The notes under the pieces were generated by a model. It saw nothing but the letters and a program-made list of their open reading frames with translations. It made no database searches and had not been told where the DNA came from. Shown one piece after another: positions 1-5,958 of a stretch of DNA of 9,148 nucleotides. The stretch comes from Bacteroidales bacterium. Lineage in GTDB: Bacteria > Bacteroidota > Bacteroidia > Bacteroidales > B18-G4. The stretch's first letter is position 1. The number at the start of each line of letters is the position of its first letter. Made by a program: the position numbers and the translations under genes. Location of the stretch: NCBI GenBank assembly GCA_023145125.1, contig JAGLEK010000608.1, positions 1 through 9,148 on the forward strand, read 5' to 3'.

Positions 1-45
1 TCGGGAGACTGATATAAATTAAAATGGCATGTAATAATAAGAACA
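1..45. other. Leader upstream of moaC, nothing assignable
   Basis: All three forward frames hit a stop within the first 21 bases, so an upstream gene could end here (for example frame 1 reads Ser-Gly-Asp-stop at 1-12), but too little is present to identify one. No TAnnTTTG promoter box and no clear Shine-Dalgarno sequence precede the moaC start. The stretch before the ATG is A-rich, which suits Bacteroidota initiation. Confidence 0.3.
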
Positions 46-498
46 ATGAAAAAGCTATCACATACCAACGAAGATGGTAAAGCCAGGATGGTAGATGTCG
101 GGAATAAGTCCATGCAGCAGCGAACAGCCATTGCAGAAGGGCATATTCAGTTGTCGGCAGAAACCTTGCAACTGATCCGCGATAATGAGATCAGGAAGGG
201 CGATGTGCTGACCGTAGCCGAGATCGCCGGCATTCAGGCTGCCAAGAAGACCAGTGAGCTGATTCCGCTCTGCCATCCGCTTGCACTCACCAAAGTAAAA
301 GTAAGCACCGAGATCGTCGATGATGGCATTAAGGTTACCGGTGAGGCCCGTTGCATTGGCCAGACCGGCGTGGAGATGGAAGCCCTCACAGCCGTTCACA
401 TAGCCCTGCTGACGATCTACGACATGTGCAAAGCTGTCGACAAGGAGATGCTGATGGGGGATATCAGGCTCATCGGGAAAACAAAAACCGATCTATAA
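46..498 (+). CDS. moaC: Cyclic pyranopterin monophosphate synthase MoaC
   Basis: MoaC converts the 3',8-cyclo-dihydro-GTP product of MoaA into cyclic pyranopterin monophosphate, an early cytoplasmic step of molybdenum cofactor synthesis. The 150-residue length is close to the family norm of about 160. Seen directly: the N-terminal HTNEDGKARMVDV block (residues 6-18), Lys51 in RKGDVL, the PLCHPL motif with His77, the GQTGVEMEALTAV block (105-117), and YDMCKAVDK with Asp126 and Lys129. These match the positions of the known active-site Lys, His, Asp and Lys of the E. coli enzyme, so the protein should be active. The ATG at 46 gives the usual N-terminus. The TPR gene follows after 16 bp and is probably cotranscribed. 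The other cofactor gene in the window is the MOSC-MogA fusion at 3152; moaA, moaE, moaD and moeA are not present here. Confidence 0.97.
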   Translation: MKKLSHTNEDGKARMVDVGNKSMQQRTAIAEGHIQLSAETLQLIRDNEIRKGDVLTVAEIAGIQAAKKTSELIPLCHPLALTKVKVSTEIVDDGIKVTGEARCIGQTGVEMEALTAVHIALLTIYDMCKAVDKEMLMGDIRLIGKTKTDL

Positions 499-514
499 CG
501 TTTCTTTATAGCGA

Positions 515-2503
515 ATGAAACTACGTTGGACAATAATCTTGTTTTTCCTGCTTTTTCCTGCGGTGCTTACTGCCCAGGTCAATATATCGCATTTTATGCA
601 TTCGGGGCGCTATGAGCTCAGCCAGGCCAACTATGCTGAATCCATCAAGAAATTCAATATTGTCATTATCTATAAGCCCGATCTTTTTGAGCCATATTTT
701 CTGCGTGGCATCGCCAAGCTGTACCTTGGCGACTACAAGGGTGCTGAGTATGACCTGAGCATGGCTGTTACCATACACCCTTTATATTCTCACGCTTACC
801 ATTATCGCGCCATTGCACGGGCACAGATGTACAACTATACCAATGCCCTGCATGATTTCCACAAGGCATTGGAGATCGATCCCTTTAACCCGGAAATATA
901 TATCGACCGGGGCCTGACCAGGATCAACATGCGCGCTTACAGGGCTGCCATCGAAGACCTAGATGAGGCCATGAAATACGATAAAACCACACCAAACGCT
1001 TACCTCTACAGGGCTGTCGCCAAGAGCTATCTCGAAGAGAACGAAAGCGCCATAGAAGACTGTAATAAGGCCCTGATGCTTGATTACTTCAACACCGAAG
1101 CCTATCTGAAGCGTGGCCAGATATATTATGAAACTGAAGAATTTGAAAAAGCCCTCGCGGATTTCGAACAGATCCTCGATCTGGATCCCGGAAATTCACT
1201 TGCCATATTTCACCGGGGGCTGACGCGTATCAGCACCGGAGATACCTTGAAGGCGATGCGTGATTTCGACCGCGTGATCCGCGACAACCCATATAACGCA
1301 CTCACCTATTATAACAGGGCATGGCTTAAGGCCGGCACCGAGGATTTTGAAGGGGCCCTCCTTGACTATAACATGGTCGTAAGCATCAACCCCAATAATG
1401 TATATGCCTATTACGGCCGGGCGTATATTTATCAGATTACGGAACAATATCAGGAAGCCATTGCTGATTATACAAAATGTATAGAGCTGTTCCCTGATTT
1501 TGCCGGTGCTTACCTTCAGCGATCGCAAGCCAGACAGCGATTGAACGATCCCCTCGGGGCACGGCAGGATAACGACAAGGCATATGAGATCATCAATATG
1601 CTGAACGATGGTGATGCGTCTACCGAAGCCTTGATGAAAACATATGCGGATTCAACTTATTTCCAGAAGCTGATAGCTTTTGAATCAGACTTTAATTCGG
1701 GCAATAAGACCGGTGATCTGAACAGGGCCTATGAAGGAATTGAGCTTCAGCCAAACATGATCGTTAAATTCATAAAAAAAGACAAGGATTTTGTAAAGAA
1801 AAAACGTGAAGGATATACTGTTAAGGAGATCACAGAATTCAACATAAGCAATGAGGAGGATCTTGCCTTTGCCATCATGAATGCCGACATGCCGGAGGAT
1901 GCAGAAGCCCTGGCCCATCACCTCGCAATTGCAGATAGCCTGTTGCGTGAAAACTCTTCTGACTACATCGGGCATTTCCTGAAAGGCGTTGTGAACGGCA
2001 TGGCCCATAACTTCACCAACTCCCTGGAAGCATACGACAATGCCATCACACTTTATCCAAAGTTTGTCTTTGCATATTTCAATCGTGCCAACACCCGTTA
2101 TGAACTGGAAGAGTATTTATACAGTGAAAGGGTATACTCAGACGATGTAACCATCACATGGGACAAAATCCCTGCAGCCAATGAAGCAGACATTATCAAA
2201 GAGCCCGATTTCGGGATTGTATTAATGGACTACGACAGGGTGATAGAACTCAGGCCAAACATGCCCTATGCATATTTCAACAGAGGTAACATCCGCAACC
2301 GGATGAAAGATTATAACAGCGCCATCCTGGATTATTCCCAGGCTATCCATCTGGAACCCGAACTGGCAGAGGCATGGTTCAACAGGGGGCTGACCTATAT
2401 TTACCTCGATCAGCTCGACAATGGCTGCGGTGACCTCAGCAAGGCCGGTGAGCTGGGTATCAAAAGCGCTTATGGGGTGATCAAACGCTTCTGCTACAAA
2501 TAG
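515..2503 (+). CDS. Exported tetratricopeptide-repeat protein
   Basis: A 662-residue protein with a signal peptide (basic MKLR start, hydrophobic 5-18, likely cleavage after LTAQ near residue 21), so it is probably periplasmic or surface-linked. The mature part is mostly TPR units of 34 residues. About ten lie between residues 29 and 355, with recurrent Y-x-x-R-G/A-x-A and A-x-x-D-(F/Y/L)-x-x-A/V-(I/L)-x-x-(D/N)-P signatures. A TPR-poor linker follows (about 356-480) with a very basic patch near 420-433. Three to four more TPRs lie between about 484 and 650, interrupted by a roughly 30-residue insert around 536-565. No enzyme domain is visible, so the role is probably protein-protein scaffolding; the partner is unknown. 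The C-terminus (GDLSKAGELGIKSAY..IKRFC) looks like a natural ending of Bacteroidota TPR proteins, but the stop codon TAG at 2501-2503 is also the first three bases of the mobile element downstream. The upstream neighbour is moaC with a 16-bp gap and no promoter seen between them. Confidence 0.9.
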   Translation: MKLRWTIILFFLLFPAVLTAQVNISHFMHSGRYELSQANYAESIKKFNIVIIYKPDLFEPYFLRGIAKLYLGDYKGAEYDLSMAVTIHPLYSHAYHYRAIARAQMYNYTNALHDFHKALEIDPFNPEIYIDRGLTRINMRAYRAAIEDLDEAMKYDKTTPNAYLYRAVAKSYLEENESAIEDCNKALMLDYFNTEAYLKRGQIYYETEEFEKALADFEQILDLDPGNSLAIFHRGLTRISTGDTLKAMRDFDRVIRDNPYNALTYYNRAWLKAGTEDFEGALLDYNMVVSINPNNVYAYYGRAYIYQITEQYQEAIADYTKCIELFPDFAGAYLQRSQARQRLNDPLGARQDNDKAYEIINMLNDGDASTEALMKTYADSTYFQKLIAFESDFNSGNKTGDLNRAYEGIELQPNMIVKFIKKDKDFVKKKREGYTVKEITEFNISNEEDLAFAIMNADMPEDAEALAHHLAIADSLLRENSSDYIGHFLKGVVNGMAHNFTNSLEAYDNAITLYPKFVFAYFNRANTRYELEEYLYSERVYSDDVTITWDKIPAANEADIIKEPDFGIVLMDYDRVIELRPNMPYAYFNRGNIRNRMKDYNSAILDYSQAIHLEPELAEAWFNRGLTYIYLDQLDNGCGDLSKAGELGIKSAYGVIKRFCYK

Positions 2504-2646
2504 TGCTTGTCCAAAATATCCGATTCCTTCGTTATGCTCGTCTTTAAAACAGTCATTTACCATTGTAAACTCCTTGATTTTAAAGACTTCGCAGGCCTCG
2601 ATCTCGAACATTCTGAACTAAGCACTGACTTTAAGAACAGACACTA
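2501..2646. mobile_element. MITE-like element, 146 bp, with terminal inverted repeats
   Basis: The stretch begins TAGTGCTTGTCC (2501-2512) and ends GAACAGACACTA (2635-2646). The reverse complement of the end is TAGTGTCTGTTC, which matches the start at 9 of 12 positions, with all three differences being transitions. Inside lies a nested inverted repeat (2540-2587). No transposase is encoded, so if mobile it would be a non-autonomous element moved by a full-length relative; the ends recall those of IS1182-type elements in Bacteroidota, from memory only. No clear target-site duplication is visible (flanks CTACAAA and AACAGGG). It sits between two convergent genes and its left end supplies the TPR stop codon. 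The minus strand of the element reads open for over 40 codons from an ATG at 2611, which I regard as incidental or a remnant. Confidence 0.55.
2540..2587. repeat. Nested inverted repeat inside the MITE-like element
   Basis: A perfect 10-bp stem, GTCTTTAAAA (2540-2549) with TTTTAAAGAC (2578-2587), encloses a second 5-bp stem TTTAC/GTAAA (2556-2560 and 2565-2569) around a CATT loop. A transcript from either strand could fold here, and the position between convergent gene ends would allow a bidirectional terminator role. The stem is A+T-rich and has no classic U-tract placement, so the terminator function is inference. Confidence 0.5.
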
Positions 2647-2667
2647 AACAGGGAGATCTAAAAATTC

Positions 2668-3054
2668 CTAATAATAATCGTAGCTGTCAAAATAATCACC
2701 GAAGGCAAGCCCGCCTGCAAGGACCGCAATCAACATTATTACCATAAGGACAATGGTGATAAGGGTCATTATCCCCATAATAGTGAAATACAGCTTAAGC
2801 TTGTTAAGAGATGTGAGTAAGCTATACTTATCACCGTTAATATAGGCTTGTTCTGATGATGAGCCGGCCTGGTAAAGGACTACCCCCATCCAGATAGGCA
2901 GCCATGCTATGATGATCCCGACAATTGTAAGGGCATAAAAAACACCCACGATGATCATCAGGATGCCGATTAGTTTCATCCAGCCGCGTGCCTGATATAC
3001 AGGAATACTGACTTCTTTGATTAAATTGGCCTGATCAGTGTTTGCTTGTTCCAT
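2668..3054 (-). CDS. Small DUF5362-like membrane protein
   Basis: A 128-residue protein with a soluble N-terminus (1-22), then QARGWMKLIGILMIIVGV leading into a long hydrophobic stretch (about 26-62, probably two helices joined near AWLPIW). A polar loop follows (64-86), then a last helix (about 88-116) and an acidic, tyrosine-rich tail GDYFDSYDYY. The pattern GWMKxIGI...GIIIAWLPIWxGVxLxQAGS...LNKLKxYFTIMGI resembles, from memory, the Bacteroidota family DUF5362, whose function is unknown. It has its own well-formed promoter on the minus strand (3113-3144) and diverges from the MOSC-MogA gene. It converges with the TPR gene across the MITE-like element. No partner can be inferred from context. 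Confidence 0.85.
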   Translation of the reverse strand: MEQANTDQANLIKEVSIPVYQARGWMKLIGILMIIVGVFYALTIVGIIIAWLPIWMGVVLYQAGSSSEQAYINGDKYSLLTSLNKLKLYFTIMGIMTLITIVLMVIMLIAVLAGGLAFGDYFDSYDYY

Positions 3055-3070
3055 GATAATGAGTTTTAAT

Positions 3071-3078
3071 TATTTTTG
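3071..3078 (+). promoter_or_regulatory. Candidate -7 box for the MOSC-MogA gene
   Basis: TATTTTTG fits the Bacteroidota -7 consensus TAnnTTTG exactly and lies about 73 bases before the ATG at 3152. The nearest upstream TTG (3046-3048) is 22 bp away, slightly beyond the usual 19-21, so only the -7 half is convincing. Confidence 0.4.
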
Positions 3079-3112
3079 TGATTGGTTTAAGCATATTACA
3101 ATGCTTGCTGAA

Positions 3113-3144
3113 CAAATATAACACCCGGGACTGAATATTCAAAA
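3113..3144 (-). promoter_or_regulatory. Bacteroidota-type promoter for the DUF5362-like gene
   Basis: Read on the minus strand, TTTTG (3144-3140) is followed after exactly 19 bp by TATATTTG (3120-3113). Both boxes and the spacing match the TTTG-N19-21-TAnnTTTG consensus of the primary sigma factor of Bacteroidota. The start of transcription would fall near 3107, giving a leader of about 50 nt before the ATG at 3054. Confidence 0.65.
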
Positions 3145-3151
3145 CAAAACA

Positions 3152-4096
3152 ATGAGTATAGAAGCAAAAAATATTAACATACTATCAGTAAATATCTCTG
3201 AAGCCAAGGGAACCATCAAGAAGCCGGTGAGTGAGATCCACCTGAATGAAAGCGGTGTTGAAGGGGATGCACATGCCGGAAAGTGGCACAGGCAGATCAG
3301 TTTGCTGGCAAAAGAAAGCGTTGATAAGTTCGCCGTCGTGGCCGGAAGGGAAATTGCCTATGGCGAGTTTGCCGAAAATATAACTACCGAAGGGATGCTG
3401 CTGTATGAGGCCTCACCATTAGACAGGTTTTATTGCGACGAAGTAGAACTCGAAGTAACGCAAATAGGCAAAAAATGCCATGGCGACAGCTGTGCGATTT
3501 ATCGCGAAGTAGGCAATTGCGTCATGCCGAAGGAAGGCATATTCTGCCGTGTGCTTGGTAATGGAGACCTCCGGGCAGGCGATACGCTTGAATATATACC
3601 GAAAGTTTACAGTGCCCTGGTGATCACCCTGAGCGACCGCGCCTATGCCGGTGAATATGAAGACCGCAGCGGGCCAAGGCTTGCCGGGCATCTGCATGGT
3701 TTCTTCAATGAACAAAAATGGCTGCATGATATCGAAAATGTGGTTATCCCGGATGATGAACAGGCACTGAGCGCACTCCTTCTGGATGCTGTAGAACAGA
3801 GGGTGGATTTTATCTTCACCACAGGAGGCACAGGTATCGGACCACGGGATATCAGTCCTGAAGTGGTAAAAAGCGTGATCCAAAAAGAGGTTCCCGGCAT
3901 CATGGAAATGATCCGGATGAAATACGGCATGGAGAAGCCCAATGCCTTGCTCAGCAGAGGAGTGGCAGGATCGGCTGACAAAAGCCTGATCTTCGCCCTT
4001 CCGGGAAGCGTTAAGGCGGTGAATGAATATATGGAGGAGATCGTGAAGTCGCTGAGGCATATGGTTTATATGTTGCATGGGATTGATGCACATTGA
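3152..4096 (+). CDS. MOSC-MogA fusion protein of molybdenum cofactor metabolism
   Basis: A 314-residue two-domain protein. Residues 8-147 form a MOSC domain: the GVEGDAHAGKWHRQISLL block (35-52), GEFAENITTEG (71-81), a cysteine-rich stretch with Cys109, Cys114, Cys123 and Cys132, and the closing GNGDLRAGDTLEY. Residues 152-314 form a MogA/MoaB-type molybdopterin adenylyltransferase domain: ITLSDRAYAGEYEDRSGP (158-175), TTGGTG (223-228) followed by Asp233, and FALPGS (281-286). In the known pathway MogA adenylates molybdopterin to prepare it for MoeA-driven molybdenum insertion. MOSC domains are linked to sulfur carriage and cofactor sulfuration, and their cysteines are the likely working residues. 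A fusion suggests that the two steps, or cofactor binding, are coupled. It pairs functionally with moaC at 46. A candidate -7 box lies at 3071-3078. The ATG at 3152 has an A-rich upstream and no Shine-Dalgarno. The domain assignments are firm; the role of the MOSC half is inferred. Confidence 0.92.
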   Translation: MSIEAKNINILSVNISEAKGTIKKPVSEIHLNESGVEGDAHAGKWHRQISLLAKESVDKFAVVAGREIAYGEFAENITTEGMLLYEASPLDRFYCDEVELEVTQIGKKCHGDSCAIYREVGNCVMPKEGIFCRVLGNGDLRAGDTLEYIPKVYSALVITLSDRAYAGEYEDRSGPRLAGHLHGFFNEQKWLHDIENVVIPDDEQALSALLLDAVEQRVDFIFTTGGTGIGPRDISPEVVKSVIQKEVPGIMEMIRMKYGMEKPNALLSRGVAGSADKSLIFALPGSVKAVNEYMEEIVKSLRHMVYMLHGIDAH

Positions 4097-4099
4097 AGG

Positions 4100-4127
4100 T
4101 TCAGGGTGCAGGGGACAAGGGACAGGG
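4100..4127. repeat. Phased 7-bp repeat array, G-rich
   Basis: Four consecutive heptamers starting at 4100, 4107, 4114 and 4121 fit the consensus KDCARGG (for example TTCAGGG and GACAGGG). The array begins four bases after the MOSC-MogA stop codon and is followed by a G run, then by a second array of a different heptamer. Confidence 0.7.
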
Positions 4128-4131
4128 GGGC

Positions 4132-4164
4132 GTAACCAGTAGCCAGTAACCAGTAGCCAGTAAC
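4132..4164. repeat. Phased 7-bp repeat array, GTARCCA
   Basis: GTAACCA and GTAGCCA alternate, giving a perfect 14-bp tandem repeat (4132-4145 and 4146-4159) plus five bases of a third copy. The remaining 35 bases up to the HD gene start are A+T-rich and include TTTG at 4167-4170, but no matching -7 box, so the promoter of the next gene is not identified. Confidence 0.85.
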
Positions 4165-4199
4165 TGTTTGCTTATAACTAATTAGTCATTAATAACATT

Positions 4200-4754
4200 A
4201 TGATACGAAAAGACGCCATTGAGTTACTTGAAAAGTACATCCGTAATGAGCGGATGCGAAATCATTGTTATGCCTCCGAGGCAGTGTTGAGGGCACTGGC
4301 AGAAAGGCTGGGGCGGGATGTTGATCAATGGGGTATCGCAGGATTGCTGCACGATATCGATGTGGAGATCACCGATGCCGACCCTAAGAGGCATGCGCTT
4401 GAGGCTGTTCCCATCCTGGAAGAGGCGGGAATGGACCCCGAAAGCATCGAAGCCATCAAGCTGCATAATAAAGAAGCAAGCGGGATTCCGAGAAGCAAGG
4501 AATTCCATTATGCACTCGCAGCCGGTGAAACCATCACCGGGCTGATAGTAGCAACCACACTTGTTTACCCAGACAAAAAGCTGGCCAGCGTAAAGCCAAA
4601 GTCAGTTGTAAAAAGAATGAAGGCAAAAGCCTTTGCCGCCTCAGTGAACCGCGACACCATCCGCGAATGCGAAAAGATCGGCATTCCCTTGCCAGAGTTT
4701 GCTGAGCTTGCCATCATTGCAATGAGAGGAATAAGTGTGCAGCTAGGATTGTAG
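4200..4754 (+). CDS. HD-domain (HDIG-type) protein, probable phosphohydrolase
   Basis: A 184-residue cytoplasmic protein of the short HDIG family. The metal-binding signature is visible: His22 in RNHCYASE, His51-Asp52 in GLLHDIDVE, His65 in DPKRHALEA, His89 in KLHNKEA, and an acidic residue in the GETITGLIVATTL block (109-121). At that last position the usual Asp appears as Glu110. The C-terminal part (KPKSVVKRMKAKAFAASVNR followed by IRECEKIGIPLPEF) is typical of the family and shows the protein is full length. HD proteins of this size are thought to hydrolyse phosphomonoesters or nucleotides; the substrate is unknown. It is separated from both neighbours by heptamer repeat arrays and no promoter is clear. 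The methyltransferase 70 bp downstream could share its transcript. Confidence 0.9.
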   Translation: MIRKDAIELLEKYIRNERMRNHCYASEAVLRALAERLGRDVDQWGIAGLLHDIDVEITDADPKRHALEAVPILEEAGMDPESIEAIKLHNKEASGIPRSKEFHYALAAGETITGLIVATTLVYPDKKLASVKPKSVVKRMKAKAFAASVNRDTIRECEKIGIPLPEFAELAIIAMRGISVQLGL

Positions 4755-4758
4755 AGTG

Positions 4759-4821
4759 AATAAGGAATAGGGAATAAGGAAAAGGTGGAAGGAAAAAGGG
4801 ATAAGGAAAAAAAGGAAAAGG
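4759..4821. repeat. Phased 7-bp repeat array, purine-rich AATARGG
   Basis: Nine heptamer steps from 4759 fill almost the entire gap between the HD gene and the methyltransferase. The first three are AATAAGG, AATAGGG and AATAAGG, and later units decay to A/G-only variants. The last copies (AAGG-containing, up to 4821) lie just before the ATG at 4825 and could act as a fortuitous Shine-Dalgarno-like sequence. Confidence 0.8.
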
Positions 4822-4824
4822 GAA

Positions 4825-5571
4825 ATGGAGAAGCGTAGAGTTCAGAAACAATACAATGAGATCGCAGACCTCTATGATCTGCTGTCGGAGGGGGATGATG
4901 GCAGCATATACTTCCGTTTATATGTAGAGAGGGTTCTTAAAACCTTCCCGAAAGAGTCTGTTGTCCTTGATAGCAGCTGCGGTACGGGAGACCATGCCAT
5001 ATGGCTTGCCAGGCAGGGATACCGGGTTTTTGCATCCGATATCAGTGACGGCATGATCGCTGTTGCGAGCGAAAAAGCAAAAAATGAAAAAGCCGGCATC
5101 AGTTTCTTCAGGAGCAGCTGGGAAGAGCTTCCGGAAAAAACCGACGTGCAGTTCGATATGATACTTTGCCCCGGAAATTCCCTTTCCCATATGCATGATA
5201 TGGACATGCTCATGCGTTCCTTCAGAGCCGTAAGGAAGGTCCTGAAACCGGGAGGAAAATATCTCTTTGACCTCAGGAACTGGGAAAAAACCTTTGAGGA
5301 GAACAGCCTCCCCCCACAGGAATTTCAAGTTAAAAGAGACGGGAGCTTAGTGGATGTGAAATATTCCTGGGATCTCAAAGGCTGGAACACACAGTGCAAG
5401 ATGTTTGTCGACATCCGCGAGGCAGGAGAAAAGGAATACAGGCAGTTTGTCTTTGATTTCTTCCCGATCGGATTTTTCCAATTACATGATGCCCTGATCG
5501 AGGCGGGCTTTGAGAGCGTTGAGAAGGAGGATTTTCCGGATGATGATTATTATTTTGCGGTTGCAAAATAA
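4825..5571 (+). CDS. Class I SAM-dependent methyltransferase, glycine N-methyltransferase-like
   Basis: A 248-residue soluble methyltransferase. Motif I is VVLDSSCGTGDHAIWLA (46-62), where LDSSCGTG replaces the commoner LDxGCGTG. The motif II acid is Asp72 in VFASDIS. Motif IV is DMILCPGNSLSHM (111-123), and motif V-VI is VLKPGGKYLFDLRNWE (139-154). The N-terminal YDLLSEGDDGSIYFRLYVE (17-35) and the CxGNSxxH plus PGGxxxxDxRN combination resemble glycine/sarcosine N-methyltransferases, so a small amine or amino acid is a reasonable guess for the acceptor. Related families methylate other small molecules, and the sequence alone cannot decide. The fold is complete, ending DDYYFAVAK. The start ATG follows directly on a purine-rich repeat array. 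Cotranscription with the HD gene is possible but unproven. Confidence 0.88.
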   Translation: MEKRRVQKQYNEIADLYDLLSEGDDGSIYFRLYVERVLKTFPKESVVLDSSCGTGDHAIWLARQGYRVFASDISDGMIAVASEKAKNEKAGISFFRSSWEELPEKTDVQFDMILCPGNSLSHMHDMDMLMRSFRAVRKVLKPGGKYLFDLRNWEKTFEENSLPPQEFQVKRDGSLVDVKYSWDLKGWNTQCKMFVDIREAGEKEYRQFVFDFFPIGFFQLHDALIEAGFESVEKEDFPDDDYYFAVAK

Positions 5572-5574
5572 TAA

Positions 5575-5588
5575 GGTACCGGGTACCG
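5575..5588. repeat. Two-copy 7-bp repeat GGTACCG
   Basis: GGTACCG is repeated exactly at 5575-5581 and 5582-5588, beginning three bases after the methyltransferase stop codon. Confidence 0.6.
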
Positions 5589-5619
5589 GGAGGCCAGGAA
5601 ACTTCTTCTATCTCCATCT

Positions 5620-5658
5620 CATTGTCCATTCTGCATTCTACATTTCATATTTTCCATT
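5620..5658. repeat. Phased 7-bp repeat array, CATTNNN
   Basis: CATT recurs every seven bases at 5620, 5627, 5634, 5641 and 5655, with TATT at 5648. The first 20 bases (5620-5639) are a perfect reverse complement of 5823-5842, so this array and the one at 5811 are the same family in opposite orientation. Confidence 0.8.
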
Positions 5659-5705
5659 TCAGCTACCATCTACTGCCCAATTCCAATCTACCTTGTTTTT
5701 GAATA

Positions 5706-5718
5706 ACCGCTACGCGGT
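5706..5718. repeat. GC-rich hairpin ACCGC-TAC-GCGGT
   Basis: A 5-bp perfect stem with loop TAC. It shares the core CGCTACGCG with the hairpin 50 bp downstream, which suggests a repeated palindromic unit similar to REP-type sequences. No run of T follows, so a terminator is not obvious. Confidence 0.55.
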
Positions 5719-5755
5719 AAGGATTGTTTGGCGCTACATTCAAGCTACAGTTAGA

Positions 5756-5772
5756 AAAGCGCTACGCGCTTT
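5756..5772. repeat. GC-rich hairpin AAAGCGC-TAC-GCGCTTT
   Basis: A 7-bp perfect stem with the same TAC loop as the hairpin at 5706. GCGCTAC also occurs unpaired at 5731-5737, between the two. This could be a weak rho-independent terminator for the methyltransferase unit (GC stem ending in TTT), but it lies nearly 190 bp after the stop codon. Confidence 0.6.
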
Positions 5773-5810
5773 GATGACATGATAAATCCTGCAAGTTTCT
5801 CAACGTGGGA

Positions 5811-5845
5811 AATGAAAAATGCAGAATGCAGAATGGACAATGACT
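5811..5845. repeat. Phased 7-bp repeat array, AATGNNN
   Basis: AATG recurs at 5811, 5818, 5825, 5832 and 5839, with AATGCAG present twice in a row. The array is the inverted partner of the one at 5620-5658. Confidence 0.8.
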
Positions 5846-5871
5846 ACCCCTGCACCTTGCACCCGGCACCC
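5844..5871. repeat. Phased 7-bp repeat array, KGCACCY
   Basis: TGCACCT, TGCACCC and GGCACCC lie in register at 5851, 5858 and 5865, preceded in the same register by CTACCCC at 5844. The array abuts the AATGNNN array with a two-base overlap, so two unrelated heptamers are joined head to tail. Confidence 0.7.
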
Positions 5872-5920
5872 CATATCTGTTTATTAACATTCCCCTGCTC
5901 AAAACAAATTCCAACCCCAC

Positions 5921-5952
5921 TTGAAAAGCTACCATTGCTTTAACTACATTTG
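5921..5952 (+). promoter_or_regulatory. Bacteroidota-type promoter for the DivIC-like gene
   Basis: TTG (5921-5923) is followed after 21 bp by TACATTTG (5945-5952), an exact fit to TAnnTTTG. Transcription should begin about 5-7 bases after the box, at roughly 5957-5959. That is practically at the ATG at 5959, so the mRNA may be leaderless or nearly so. Confidence 0.6.
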
Positions 5953-5958
5953 CAATAC

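Larger units (their letters stand above)
5572..5949. other. 378-bp gene-free, repeat-rich gap
   Basis: No convincing gene lies here. A 90-codon reading frame running from 5510 to 5782 overlaps the methyltransferase and then translates repeats. The gap holds four heptamer arrays (5575-5588, 5620-5658, 5811-5845, 5844-5871), two GC-rich hairpins (5706-5718, 5756-5772), a long-range 20-bp inverted repeat, and the divIC promoter at its right end. Confidence 0.75.

Noticed and set aside
2222..2611. 129-codon minus-strand open frame spanning the MITE-like element and the TPR gene end
   Set aside because: Most of it is antisense to conserved TPR codons. Only the part inside the element could be a remnant, and it has no recognisable family.
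3419..4093. 224-codon minus-strand open frame
   Set aside because: It lies entirely inside the well-supported MOSC-MogA gene and shows no domain pattern; it is a shadow frame.
46..4096. A complete molybdenum cofactor operon
   Set aside because: Only moaC and the MOSC-MogA fusion are present, and they are separated by a minus-strand gene and a mobile element, so they cannot share one transcript.
4132..4164. Possible CRISPR-like repeats
   Set aside because: Units are 7 bp and contiguous with no spacers, and no cas genes are present.
5510..5782. 90-codon plus-strand frame after the methyltransferase
   Set aside because: It overlaps the methyltransferase end and then translates heptamer repeats and hairpins, so it is not a credible gene.
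5950..5958. TTG start for the DivIC-like gene
   Set aside because: The codon is part of the promoter -7 box and would add only three residues; the ATG at 5959 gives the usual family N-terminus.
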